DNA from: Blepharisma stoltei
Lineage: Eukaryota; Ciliophora; Heterotrichea; Heterotrichida; Blepharismidae
DNA: 64,000 nucleotides
Reading direction: 5' to 3'
Assembly (NCBI GenBank): GCA_914767885.1
Contig: CAJZBQ010000040.1
Coordinates: forward strand, 372,001 to 436,000
This document shows positions 43,419 to 55,853 of this stretch, piece by piece (position 1 is the first letter of the stretch; each line of letters opens with the position of its first letter). Position numbers and translations under genes: made by a program. A model generated the notes under the pieces. The model was not told where the DNA came from. It made no database searches and saw only the letters and a list, made by a program, of their open reading frames with translations.

Positions 43419-46400
43419 ATGAGGCATACTCTTATTTATTTCGCCAAGATTTTACTTGCATACTCCACCTGTTTCCCGTATAATAGCTTCAACTATAGTG
43501 GAGCATGCTGATGCAACAAGGACTTTTATTTGGCTGAATCAAAAGTCTGTGTGGATGGGTGTCCTTCATTATTTATTGATAACTCTGATGGAGCCACGGG
43601 TTTTTACTCATGTAAAGCACCCAGTGGTGATACTGCAATCTTATTCACATTAGAATTCTCAAAAGTCCAAGACTTATCTGCAACTTACATTTCAAACTCT
43701 GTCAATTCAGCTGAGCAGTTTAATAATCTAAATTCATACCCATATAATTCTACAGGCCAACTACCTCCGCTTCCAACACTTGATCGTGGCTTTTATTTTG
43801 CTAAAACGTCAAGCGCAACTAGTAACCAAAACCACGTCCCTGCTCTCTACTTTACGATAAACATATGAATTAAACCTAAACCACTTGTTTATGGGGAAAT
43901 TCTTAATGCTATTAATAGTTCAACTCAATATTTAAGGTTTTATGCAAACAGTTCTGGTGCCTATATACTTGCCCTTGAAATTTATGATTCAAGTAATAAC
44001 AGAGTAACAGCCACTTGAACTTATAGTATTAATTATACATCATATTGGCAGCAGTTATCAGTTGTTTTACAGCAAACTACATGCAGCGATGTAGTTGGGA
44101 CTTTTTATCTTAACGGAGGAACTGGTTCGAGTGCATCTTTAACAAGCACAGAAGTAAGGTTTAAATCCGCTCTTTCTTATTCATGAATACTTGGGTCTGC
44201 GAATGGATTAGACTCCTTTACAGGATTTATTTATTGGCTCCAAGTTAGATTTGATACAACCCAATATTCTCCAACGATGTCAATATATATTGAATGCTTG
44301 AGTAGTCAATATTGAAATGGATCTTCTTGTCAAAACTGTGGCTCAAGCTGCTCTTCTTGGCCTTGGTGTGTGAGAGGCACTGATTGCAGTATTTGCTATA
44401 CAAGTGATTGTGGCTCTTGCTCTGGATATTCTCTATCAATGTGCACTGTATGTACAACAGGTATACTTCCAGGATGTTGTGACATATTTGGGACAACTTG
44501 CACTCAAACTTGGTCAAATACTGCATGCTTCAATGGAAAAGTTCTCATTGGAGGAGTTTGCCTATACGCAACCCCATATGGACTTGAGAATTCCACAACT
44601 GTTTCTACGCAGGTTATAACAGCTGACTTTACAGGTCCATTTGCTGGAGTCTATGGGTCAGCTTGAATTACAGGCAACAGCTCTTCAAGCTATAACTATT
44701 GGAATTCTCCAGAAGTGGCTGACCCATTTCCAGCAAAAAACAGAGGTCTCTATTTTAATTATGATCAATATTTGAGTGGGGAAATAGCTCTCTCTCATAC
44801 TTGAACTATTAGTATGTGGGTTTACCCAATGGGCGGAATAATGATAAGCCATTCCTCAAATAATTTTTACATTGATTATGCTGGGACGATGACCTTTACC
44901 TTAGAAAAGTGAGATGGAACAACCATGACCAACACCCTTTCTCGCTCTATAAGTTCAAGTTGGGCATTTATTTCTTTTTCAGTTGAGTTTGCAAATAAAG
45001 TGACTACTATTAAGGGTTATATTGATAATATTTCTGGAACGCCTTCAACAAATCAAAATTATGTATTTAGACTGCCAGTAGGGATGCTATACCTTGGCAA
45101 AGGATCGACAGGATTTAAAGGATATATCGCTTATTTTGTGCTATGGCAAGCAGCCATTAGTGATTTTTCAGCATTTTTTAGCATTAGTACTTTAACAAAT
45201 GGATCAGTAGTAGTTTTGTGACCATGCGATTATTTGTATTACTTTGATGGATCGAGCAATCTAAATTGTTTATCCTCATGCACAAGTGGCTGCATCAATG
45301 GAAGCTCTTGCAATTTGTGTGGCGATCCTTTATGCTCGTGCACATCATTTTCATCAGGAGCTTGCACTTCGTGCGTTGCTAACGCTTCTGGTTCTCCCTG
45401 TGCTTGCCTAACTGGATATTATCTGAATGTAACTGGACTGCAGCAATCATGCTCTCCTTGTTATACAGGATGCTCTAACTGTACAAGCTCATCTTATAAT
45501 TCTTGCACTTCCTGCAATTCAGGCTATTACTTGTACAATAATACTCTCTGCCTTCTCAATTGCCCTGGAGGATATTTTGGAGATTATAATCAGCGTAAAT
45601 GCCTCTTCGTTTCAAATATTGAATTTAATGCTACTTTTTATGATAAAATAGAACTTGGCCAAGTAGAATGCTTCAAAGTAGGATCAGATTCAGCAAATAA
45701 GTACCCTAATTATGATTCTGGAGATCCATATCCAGCATACTTAAGAGGCTATTATTTTAATGGCACTACCTATCTTTCTACAAGTATGCTAACTGGCCCA
45801 TATTTTTCTGTTTCTGTATGGGTAAATATAATAACAGCTGGAACGATTATATCTAGAATTTTGAATGGAAATGAAATTTTTTGTTTAGAATTTTTGAGTG
45901 GGACGCTATCACCTAAGCTTTCTCTTATGTTGAGCGATAATTCTGTATTATCGACAGCCATATCAAGCAGCATACTTTCAAACAGTTGAAATTTTGTTGC
46001 ATTTACTGGGAAAGTTGATACAGGTGGTACATATACAATAAACTCATATTATAACGCAGTGAGCTCAACTCCTGCTACCTCTTCAAGCCTTGCTTTTTAT
46101 CAGGATTTAGCCACTGGCACACTTTATATTGGGACAAAATCAACCTTAACTAGTGGCTTTTCTGGATTTCTATATAGTATTTGTCTTTTTAACACTGAAA
46201 CTCTTTACAGCTATGATTTTATTACCTCCGGCTGCACTTCACCATGCACTCAATGCTCAAAAGACTTCAATTGTTTTGATACTTGCTCGCTAACGACATT
46301 TAGAGATGGATCCTCTTGCACCAGCTGTTTGGGAAGGTTACTTTACACGACGACTATTTTTTTTGGCCTATTTTTTTTGCCTGGCCTCATTTATGAAGCT

Positions 46401-49400
46401 GCTGAGAGGACTAAAACTTTATTAAGAAGCAGAGACTTTTCCTTAGGCGATTAATATTGAGTAAATTAAGTGGAAAACTCCTAATTAAATCTAGAATTCT
46501 CGAAATTTAAAAGCAATGAATTAATATTCATTAATTAAGAAATCTGTCATTTTTTGTTATTAAATCGTTTTAAAATACATTAAACATTATATTAAAATAA
46601 TTAGTATTGAATTATGCCAAAATATTAGTAAAAAATAGCTAAAAAATTGTCAAAAAAAGCCAAAAAAAGCCAAAAAAAATAGGCAAAAAAAATAGGCCAA
46701 AACAAAATAGGCCAAAACAAAATAGGCCAAAAAAAAAAATAGGTGAAAAAAAGGCCAAAAAAAATAGGCAAAAAAAAATAGGCTAGAGAAAATAGTCTTT
46801 TATGAAATAGTCGTCATGTGAAGATACGGTTTGGGAACAGGAAACTGCAAAGGATGCAGATTTACAGATACTTGTGGACTTTGCAAAACAAAACAATGCT
46901 ATGATTGCACTTCTTTTTCAGGAAATTGCAACAGCTGTATTGCAAATGCAGGAAGTGATGGATATGGAGGGTGCCAATGCAATGCAAGTTATTATTGGGA
47001 AGCTTCTACAACGACTTGTGAGGCTTGCGATGTACTTTGCCAGAATTGCGTTCAAGGCAGCAGCTTTGAATGCGAAGCCTGCTACTTTGAAAAAATAACT
47101 GTAGGGAGCATATGCTTAAATGACTGTCCGTATGGCTACGATCCTTCTTGTTCTCCAGTTTCTAGCGCAGTAATTGACCAGATGTTTGATTCTGAATTTA
47201 GTGGGAGTTATGGGGATTTTATAACCGGAACATCTTCAAGCACATATCAACCATTTAATTCTCCTGAAGCTTACGATCCTATTCCTGCATATAAAAGAGG
47301 GCTCTATTTTAATGGGAGTATGAACCTAACATCTTCAACCTCTATTTATCTTTCTTACGGATTTTCTATGGGGTTATGATTTTATGCAGTTACTAATGGA
47401 GATTTGTTAGAGAAACAGTCAAAACTTAAAGTTGGATCAGTAGGATCAGTGTGGCTAACAGTTGAAAGCACTAAACAAGTAGCAGAAGGGCATATCTTAT
47501 CAACTTCAACTTTTACTGGATGGACTTATTTTTCATTTACTGTTAATTATGAATCAGGGACCTCTAGTCTTGATCTTTACCTTAATGGAAATTTTGCTGG
47601 AGGAACCATTTTTGCAAATAAAATTTTTCGAGACCAAGCATCTTAATCTTAATTAACTGATCGGCTTGGCCTGTAGTGGTTACACAGTCTTCAAGGACCC
47701 TTACAGCTGTAACCGCTTTGGTGCATTTCCTGCCGGACACTTGAACTGCTAGGATAACTTGCTTATCGATTGCCCCGATCACCATCTTGCTTCTCTTTGA
47801 CTCTAATGCTATGCCTCCTCCTTGCCTTTTTAGCTCCTGTATTAGTGAGCAGACTATGGACTTCTTTAGTCCTTAATCGAGCAATTAAAGAGTAACTTAA
47901 TCGAGGAAGAATAGCCAGAAGTCTAGCGGGTATGGTGTCTGCCTCAACTAGAGTAAATTCCTGGGTTCATATCGCAACCCCTGGTATCGCGATGATATAC
48001 GCCTTCGGGTCCGAAAGACATTGCCAAACTATCTTTTTGCAACCACGGGAGCTAAGACAAATTCTACTGATATAAATTATCGCATGCCAGACCTAAATGT
48101 CAATCGGCTTCTTACCCAGTTCATCTTGTCCATAAGGTTGAGAAAATTTGCATCAAGAGGCTGAGCGCGTTAGGTTGCCATTTTATGTATTGAGATCAAG
48201 CATCAACGTATATGCAGATAGGGAAAAGCAGCAGTTCTGGGTTCACTGGGTTTATTTATTATTTCCAGCTGTGAAATGTCCCACTTTCATCATTTTCTAC
48301 GATTTTTAATAGCTTTTCATTTTGTGGATCTGGACAGGGATCTTCGTGCTTATGAGCCTGCGATATTTCAGCTTTTAAAAATGAATCCACATCCAGTTGC
48401 AGTAATTGCAATTCATGCTCTAATGGATGTGTTAGAGCGAACGACTGCAATCTCTGTGATGATCAATTATGCTCTGTTTGCGGTGGCTTTGATCCGGGAA
48501 AATGTTCAACTTGCGTCCCCAATGCGTCACCAAGCTTAAATGGCTGTGCATGCAATTCAGATTATCAAAAATCAAATGATGGTCTTTCATGTGTAAAATG
48601 TGCGGCAGGATGCAAAAATTGCTCTGGAAATGGATTTTATCAATGCACAAGCTGTCTTAGTGGCTGATTCTTTTTAGACATTCAATGCCTAGAATCTTGC
48701 CCTACAGGATATACTCAAAACTCAACAACAAACAACTGTGATTATTCTGGCTCAGCAGTATCACTAAATTTTTCTAATTTAATTGTGCTAGACACTCTTT
48801 GGTGATGAAATGTCGGCTCTGAAGTAAACTCATACCCAATCTACGATGCCAATGATCCTTATCCTGCATATTTAAGGGGCTACTATTTCTTACCAGGCAA
48901 ATATCTAACGAACAGCGTTACTCTTCCCCCTTCCTTTTCCATTTCTATCTGAATCCAACCTATAGGAGATGGCTATATTATAGGCAAATATATGGCAGGA
49001 AATACATGATATGTAAAAATTATAGAAACTTCAGGAAATCCAAAGCTTTCCCTTACCCTTTTAGATAAGCAAACAACTCTTTCTAACAAAGTAAGCACTA
49101 ATATCCTCAATTCAGGTTGGGTTTTTATTTCATTTGACTGTGCAATAAACTCTAATGGGATAACGACAATAACTTCTTATCTAAATGGCAACCAACAAAT
49201 TCAAACATCAACTTCTGATAATTCACTTTATCTTTTGGATAGTCCGTCAGATGTTTATATTGGTGATGGCTCAATGTCTGGGTCTACTATGCCTGGGTTT
49301 ACTGGATTCTTATGGAAATTTACTATTTACCCTCAAAACAACAACGCATTAACTGATTTTCAAAACACTGGCTGCTTGAGCAGCTGTACAATATGCCCAG

Positions 49401-52400
49401 CTGATTTAAGCTGCCCAGACAACTGCCCAATATCTGAATATTTTGATGGCACATCTTGTGCTGCTTGTATTGCATCTGCTGACAAAGGATGCAGAAGTTC
49501 AAGTTTTAGCAGACTGTGCCGAGCCAAAGAATGCGCCACTTGCACAGAGTTTACTGGGGATAATTCATGCATAGACTGCATTACAAATGCTAGTAAAGAT
49601 AGCATTGGGGAATGCACCTGTAATTCTGATGCTTTCTGGGTGTCTGAATCAGAAACTTGTGAATTTTGCGATGCTCTTTGCTCAACATGTTTACAAACTG
49701 CTTATTTTGAATGCTCTGCCTGTAAGATGAACTATCAATTGGTAGGTAGTATTTGCTTAAATGGCTGCCCTTATGGGTTTGAAGCCCCCTGCGTATCAGT
49801 ATCAACACCTGTCATTAATTTGTCTTTTAATTCTGGTTTTCAAGGCTCATATGGCATTTTAAATGCAGGAACAAACTCATCATCATTCTCTCCTTTTAAT
49901 AGTCCAGAAACAGTTGATCCGATTCCTGCATATCAGCGAGGTTTATATTTTAACGGAGACATGTATTTATTATCTTCAGTACCTGTTTTGCTTTCACATA
50001 GCTTTACAGTTGGAGCATGACTTTATTCAATTGTTTCCAATGATTGACTAGAAAAGCAAACTCAAAAACTCACTTTTTCTACACAAGGTACTGTTAATGT
50101 TCAGATGGAAGACCCTATGCAAGTCATAAACCTTAAAACTTTAAATTCAGCAACCCCCCTTTTTGAGTGAAACTATTTAGCAATCACCTTTGAGTATGTT
50201 TATGGAGTTACAACTATAAAAATTTGTCTTAATAATGAATGTTTCATCGAAAATCCTTTCTCAAATGCAGTATTTAGAGATCTTACATCTTCAAACTTAA
50301 TGATTGGCAAAAGCAGCAACTCTGGTTTTACTGGATTTATTAGTTCTTTCACTCTATGAAATATTCCAATTACTGATCTTTCAAGCATCATTAATGACTT
50401 TGTATGTGGCACAGGACAGGGCTCCAATTGTTTAATATCTTGCGACTTATCAAAATATTGAGATGGGAGCACGTGCACGGCCTGCAACTCATGTAGCACT
50501 GGATGTGTTAGAGCTGGAACATGCAATATTTGCAATGACCCCTTGTGCTCGATATGTACAGGATTTGGCTCTGGGGCATGCACTCAATGTGCTGGAAATG
50601 CAAGTGGAGCTCCGAATGCGTGCGTATGTAATGGAGGATATTGACTGCACTCATTAGCTTGCATACCATGCGAAAATTTTTTGAATCAGACAAGCGTGTC
50701 TGCTGGTTTTGATAGCAGCTATTCAAAAATTCAATTTAACTTCACTATTCCAGCTAATGCTTCGCCTAAATGTTGTTCTTGCTTATTTGACGCTCAAACT
50801 TTGCAGAGTTTTGGATCTGGATATACGTGCTCTTACGCAACAGATTATAGTAGTTTGACAGTTTATCTAGGGCAAGGTTATACAATTTCCAAAGAAAGTA
50901 TAGCATTTTTATCAGGATTCTTAAAAAATTCTGATTTGGTTTGTGGAAATCCTCCAACCAATTTTTCAGTCCCAATTTCTCTTCCAAGTCCGATTCCAAG
51001 TCCAAGCTTTACATTTTCAGCTCCCAAAACCCTCTCAATTCTCTGTGAGACCTTAAAATTGACTGCAGTTATTGGAAATGATCTGCCATATGAGCAATTC
51101 AAGTGGACATTTTCTTCAGCCCCTGCTAATGCAGCCATATCCGCATACTCCACTCAATATAGCAATACTTATAGTGATATCACAATTCCTAAAAGTTCAC
51201 TTTTTGACAGCATTATATTTGCATCTTTTGCAGCAAAGAATAACTTTGGTACTGAAATTTCAGTTTCCCAATCTATAAACGTGACTTCATCACTATTTTT
51301 GACTATAAATTTCAATACTTTAGAATCTACATATATTTCTCGACTGAAGTCATTTTCTATATCTATTTCATCGATTCAAGCTTGCACAATCTCTAGCAGC
51401 ATTAGTGTCACTTGAAGCATTGGACTGGTTACTAATAACATTACAAGCATAGATGAAGTGTCATTGAGAGGCAACCAGACTTCTCAAAATGTATTGATTA
51501 TTCCTCCAAAAGTTCTACCAGCTTCAACTAATATCACATTTATATTCCGCGCAAAAGACTTGGTTTATCTATCTGAAGGAGAAGCAAGTGTGATGGTACA
51601 AACTGACGTGTCTGATCCTGTCATTTTGTTCAATCGAACTGATGGGCCGGCAGGGGTTAGTCAAGATTTATTAATTGATGCTGGCAGTTCTTATGATCCT
51701 GATGGCAAGTCACAGCTCAGTTTTGAATGGTTGTGTGTATATAATGCAGCTGATTGCTCGACTTTTATTTCAAATCCGTTAAGTTCACTTATGAAAATTT
51801 CAGCGAATTCACTTTCTTCAGGGATCACTTATAACTTCACTCTAATTCTGACTAAAACTACCCTGAATCCGATAAGTACAACAATAAAAGTATCTAAAAG
51901 TATATATATAACGTCTCAGCAAGGTACCGTTCCATCTGTAAATATAGTAGAAATTGGAAACTCAAACGTAGGGATTGTGAATCCTGACTTGGCATATCGC
52001 GTCCAAGCTCAAGGATCGTTCACTTCAATTCTTTGATCAGCCAAAGGAGATCTGCCTATTTTGTTTTCAAGCCCTTTAATTTATGCTGACCTTGTAATTG
52101 CACAAAATTCATTGTTGGCAGGCTCAAAGTACACTTTAGAAGCTCTAATAAATCAAAACTTTGTATTTACCTGAACATTCTATGTGAATCAAGGACCAAA
52201 AGGTGGAAGTTTATCTGTAACTCCAAGTTCAGGATATGAAATGACGACACAATTTTCAATTGAAGCATTAAATTGGGTAGATCCTGAAGATAACATTCCG
52301 ATCCAGTATGCATTTGGCTATACTATTAGTGATATCTACCAAGTTATTAGCTCAAAAAACACCTCTTCCTTGATTTATTCAACTTTTCCTTACTCAAGCA

Positions 52401-55400
52401 AACAAATAATGATATCCGTAGACGTTTATGACTCTCTATTATCCAAAGTGACAACGTTTCAAGGCATTACCGTATCGTATCAGGCAGATGCAAACGTTGA
52501 CCAATATGTAGATGACGTAAAATCTCAATTAAATTCGCCCGATTTAAACCCGATTTCAATTCCCAAGCTCGTTTCTGATCTCTCTTCACTATCATTAAAT
52601 AGGAATTACATTGTGAATGGAGATTATTCAACAGTAGATCAGCAGATTCAGGACTCATACAACATAGCTATTGATAAAATATCATCCTATACACAAAACA
52701 CAGATCCTTATGACCCGAATACCTATACAACCGTCTTCAGTATGCTAAAAGTTATTACTTCAAATCCAAGCATTAACAGTTATGATAATATCGCAAAGGT
52801 GGCTGATATAATCAAGGAAGTTGTTAGCAGCCTGGATGGGAAGGTCCAGCTAGATGATACACAAGTTCAAACCTTCATTGGAATTTGCAATAATAACTTC
52901 CAAGTCAACAGCAGTTCAGTATCAAATCAAACAGACTCCATATCTTCGATTGAAGGCAATATAAAAAGTGTTGGCTCTGCTTTACTAAATGGAATGTCAT
53001 CAAGAGAAAGCAAACTTTTCCTTGATGAAAAAATCAGTGTTGAGTTGTCAAAGCAGCCAAATTCTGTACTCTCGAATTTTTCGTCAGAAATTATGGGAGC
53101 TTCAATAACTTTAGCATCAAACACAGAAAGTTTTATCAGTAATGACTATGTGGGCACAAGCTTCGTGCTATATGACCCTATTCCTGGCGGTGCAAATGCG
53201 AGTTTTTCTTTACTCTCCCCGTGAGTGAAATAAACCATTGGAAAAATCCCTATTTTTTTTGCCAAAAACCTACTCTCTTGAGCGAACAAACAATTTTATT
53301 AAAAGAAAAATTTTGATATATAAATGATAATTAGTATGAGGAAATCTCGAGCTAATTCTGTTTAATTTTTAACTAATCGCGTCTAAAACATAAATTTTAC
53401 TATTAGCTTCTCAATTTTTATAAATTAGAATGTTTTTTAATTTTGGAAAAAAAATTCTATAAAATTATATATAAATATTTAAAAAAAAAATCCCTCCATG
53501 AGTGAGCAAGATTTTTTTGTTCGCTCAACGGATGGAGGAGTTAGTTTCTTTTACTCTTACAGATTTATCAACCCATGATGCTATCCCATTAAACAATACG
53601 AGTTATAACTATATTTCAATCCCAGTTGAATTTATAAATAACAGCTCTAATGCAACACTAAATTGTTCTTATTTAGAAGAAGGTCTGTCTAAATGAAAAA
53701 CAGATGGATGTGTTTTAGATTCGTTCAATACTACTGTTATCATTTGCAAGTGCAGCCACTTATCAATTTTTTCAGCGTTTTTTGGAGGTGCTGCAAGTAC
53801 TGCCCAGTCAAGTAATATTGGGGATACAGTGAACGTTAACGCTTTTTCTTCAATTGACTGAGATACTAACGCAATTGGGCTCTATTTTTGTGCAGCGCTT
53901 TTGATTTTCTATATTGTCCTAACCATGCTAGCATGCAAGCTCGATAAAAAGGAAGCAGAAGAAGAGCTCGATATAATAAAGGGTGCAGCAGCAGCTGAAG
54001 ATATCTCAAAAAAGCCTGATGAATTAACAGAAAGATCTGAGGATATGACTTACAGGACAGATGATTCGATTGCTCACAATTTCCGTCACAAAATAGGCTA
54101 TGATCCTACTATCCATTCAACAGAGCAAAATACAAGTCAAGAAATGAGTAGGGCTGATTCTATAGCGTCTATTCAAGTTGAAAATATTGATGTCAAACCA
54201 ACAAAGAAAAGGATGAGCTTTTTTGAATTTGTTGGGAAAAATCACGATTTTATCAGCATTTTTTTACCCGATAGTCAATTTTCTCATAGCGTGCGAGTAA
54301 CCGCATATACTGTTTCCTTGCTCGGGAATATGTTTTTTATAGGACTGTTTTATCAAGATGGAGAACAAAAAGATGACGACAGTGATAGCATGAATTTCAG
54401 TGAAGCGATTAACAACTATTCATTTCGAGACTTTTGGGTTATGGTATATTCTACAGGTATCATGATACCGATAAGCTGCAAGGCAAGGGAAGACAGAAGT
54501 ACCAGAAGGGCACTCATATGAGAAGAAAAGAAGAAAATTCATTTTATACCCTACCATAATTAGGATTGGCCTGAATTGCTGAGCAAATCGTTCTAAATCT
54601 ATCTCTAATTTGGATTGCTTGGCTTACTTTTCTTGGTCTATGCCAAGATCATTGGCAGCAGCACTTATTTGAGAATTAAGCAAGCTTGGCTCATCTTCTT
54701 GGCTTTTTTGGCTTATTTACGTTTTCAGGCTCCACAACTCCTGGAGCCCAAAACTCCCGCTGCTCCCACAATCCCCACAACTCCCACAATTCCCACAACT
54801 CCCAAAGCTCCCGCAGCTCCCACAACTCCCACAACTCCCACAACTCCCATCACTCCCATAACTCCCATAACTCCCACAACTCCCACAACTCCCGGGGGCA
54901 TCACCCCAAAATACCGAACCCAAAGGCCAGAAAACTGCAGTTTTCTCCAGTTAGCAAGCCCTTCCCAAGGAAGCAAACCCCCGTGGCGACCTTCCTGGCT
55001 TGCCGCAACATAGGGAGACCAGCTGACCCTTTAACAGCCGGACGACTCAATGACCATCGCTGACGTGCGCCAGGCCTCCTCCTCTACTAGGATTTCCTTC
55101 CTTTCCTTTTCAGCAATTCACCACTCGATTTCCTATACGATCTCCTCCGTAGTCCCTGCCTTTTCAAGCTCTTCCAGCTGCTCCTCCCTCTCCAGCCTTC
55201 TGTGTTTGCGCACTCATATGAGGAATAAACCCTCTGAGGTTGAGTCCAAAAGTGGTAGAACCTCCCGTGCAGGAGGCCTTTTGCGACTTCGTTACCAAAT
55301 GGCTGACTTTTAATAATCCTAATCCTACTCATGATCCCGATAGCTATTATTTTGAGAATTTTAGCAAAAAGAAATATTAAAGAGTATAAAGATCCAAAAA

Positions 55401-55678
55401 AGCAGAACAAAATAAAGAAAAGGGAGAAGTGGAAAAAATTCGGATTTTTCATGCTATCATGGAGCCTTATGGGGTATTTTTGCTGGTCTATTATATTATT
55501 TTCTATTCAATTCCAGCTGAGTCTTACATATAAATGGATTTGCAACACAAGTGTTAGTTATGGCTCTGATATTTTTGTAATGCCATTTGTTAAAATGCCA
55601 ATTAAAGTCTTCTTTGTATGACTATTCACCAAGCTAACGATGGCTCTTGGATTTTCAAGCTCAAAAGACAAAAAATAA
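43419..55678 (+). CDS. Giant LamG-like/Cys-rich/REJ/GPS membrane protein, four insertions
   Basis: ATG 43419 gives a signal-like start, [18 protein letters not shown]. Kept segments: 43419-46343, 46825-47642, 48205-53210, 53542-54473 and 55343-55678; total 10017 nt, 3338 residues. Many TGA codons read as Trp. At least six concanavalin/LamG-like modules, each ending GFTGFIY-like and followed by a Cys-rich block (ACxxCxSC..GCVxA, CxxCxGxGSGxCTxC), fill residues 1-2100. A REJ/PKD-like region runs to about 2900. An intact GPS site follows ([16 protein letters not shown]...[10 protein letters not shown]), which in this family marks autoproteolysis in a GAIN-like fold. Then TM1 ([19 protein letters not shown]), a cytoplasmic stretch and further TM segments ([37 protein letters not shown]). 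It shares its plan with the gene at 23553. Probably a surface receptor. All joins were checked by frame. Confidence 0.85.
46344..46824. mobile_element. TA-bounded IES with AT-rich simple repeats
   Basis: 481 bp between TAs at 46344 and 46825. Ends are a short inverted repeat, CACGACGACTATTT at left and AAATAGTCGTCATGTG at right. The core contains many copies of AAAATAGGCCAAAAC-like sequence (about 46640-46800). Removal joins [15 protein letters not shown] in frame (481 = 1 mod 3, as required). Confidence 0.82.
47643..48204. mobile_element. Retroposon RB insertion with a tRNA-like segment
   Basis: 562 bp between GAGACCAAGCATC (47630-47642) and GAGATCAAGCATC (48192-48204). Left end carries TTAATCTTAATTAA, a short repeat tail. 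Removal joins [18 protein letters not shown] in frame (562 = 1 mod 3, as required), matching [18 protein letters not shown] of a sister module. At about 47922-48000 AGTCTAGCGGGTATGGTGTC and GGGTTCATATCGCAACCC resemble the A and B boxes of a tRNA. Confidence 0.8.
53211..53541. mobile_element. MITE family A copy (IES) just before the GPS site
   Basis: 331 bp between TAs at 53211 and 53542. Left end CTCTCCCCGTGAGTG, internal CCTACTCTCTTGAGCGAAC, right end GTTCGCTCAACGGATGGAGG. Removal joins [18 protein letters not shown] in frame (331 = 1 mod 3, as required). Confidence 0.9.
54523..55222. mobile_element. Putative nested insert with 13-bp flanking duplication
   Basis: 700 bp bounded by GCACTCATATGAG on both sides. 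It contains a 9-bp minisatellite. The repeated motif is itself partly palindromic (CTCATATGAG), so it might be coincidence, but 13 identical bases make that less likely. Confidence 0.45.
54737..54895. repeat. 9-bp minisatellite (CTCCCACAA)n
   Basis: About 17 imperfect units of CTCCCACAA, with variants CTCCCATAA, CTCCCGCTG and CTCCCAAAG. It lies inside the retroposon insertion, so any Pro-Thr or Gly-Ser frame across it is not a gene product. Confidence 0.85.
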
Positions 55679-55853
55679 TTGGAATAGGCTATTTTACCTA
55701 ATCTAATAAAAGTATTTTATTTTTAAAAAAATGCATTTAAATTATTAGCATAAATATAATTATTAGTATATTATATAGTATGAAAGCTCTAAATAATAAA
55801 ATATTAGCTAAAGGCTCAGTCCTATAAAAAAACTAAAGATAATAATTGTTTAT
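55679..55853. terminator. Short convergent intergenic region
   Basis: 175 bp of AT-rich DNA between the stop of the second giant gene (plus) and the stop of the SET gene (minus). It must hold both 3' ends. No motif is singled out. Confidence 0.3.

Larger units (their letters stand above)
54474..55342. mobile_element. Retroposon insertion in the membrane region, with a nested insert
   Basis: 869 bp between CATGATACCGATA (54461-54473) and CATGATCCCGATA (55330-55342). A tail TAATAATCCTAATCCTAC precedes the right copy, so it lies on the plus strand. Removal joins [19 protein letters not shown] in frame (869 = 2 mod 3, as required). Inside, GCACTCATATGAG occurs at 54510 and 55210, a likely 13-bp duplication around a nested 700-bp insert. 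Confidence 0.75.

Noticed and set aside
43419-46343. Many short genes ending in TGA across the giant genes
   Set aside because: TGA occurs at conserved Trp positions and frames continue in phase across it; the pieces are one gene under UGA = Trp.
47922-48000. Functional tRNA gene
   Set aside because: Stems are imperfect, the T loop is 8 nt and the sequence is part of a repeated insert; it is at most a tRNA-derived relic.
54686-55063. Pro/Thr-rich and Gly/Cys-rich open frames on both strands
   Set aside because: Produced by the 9-bp minisatellite in a retroposon; all frames of such an array stay open.
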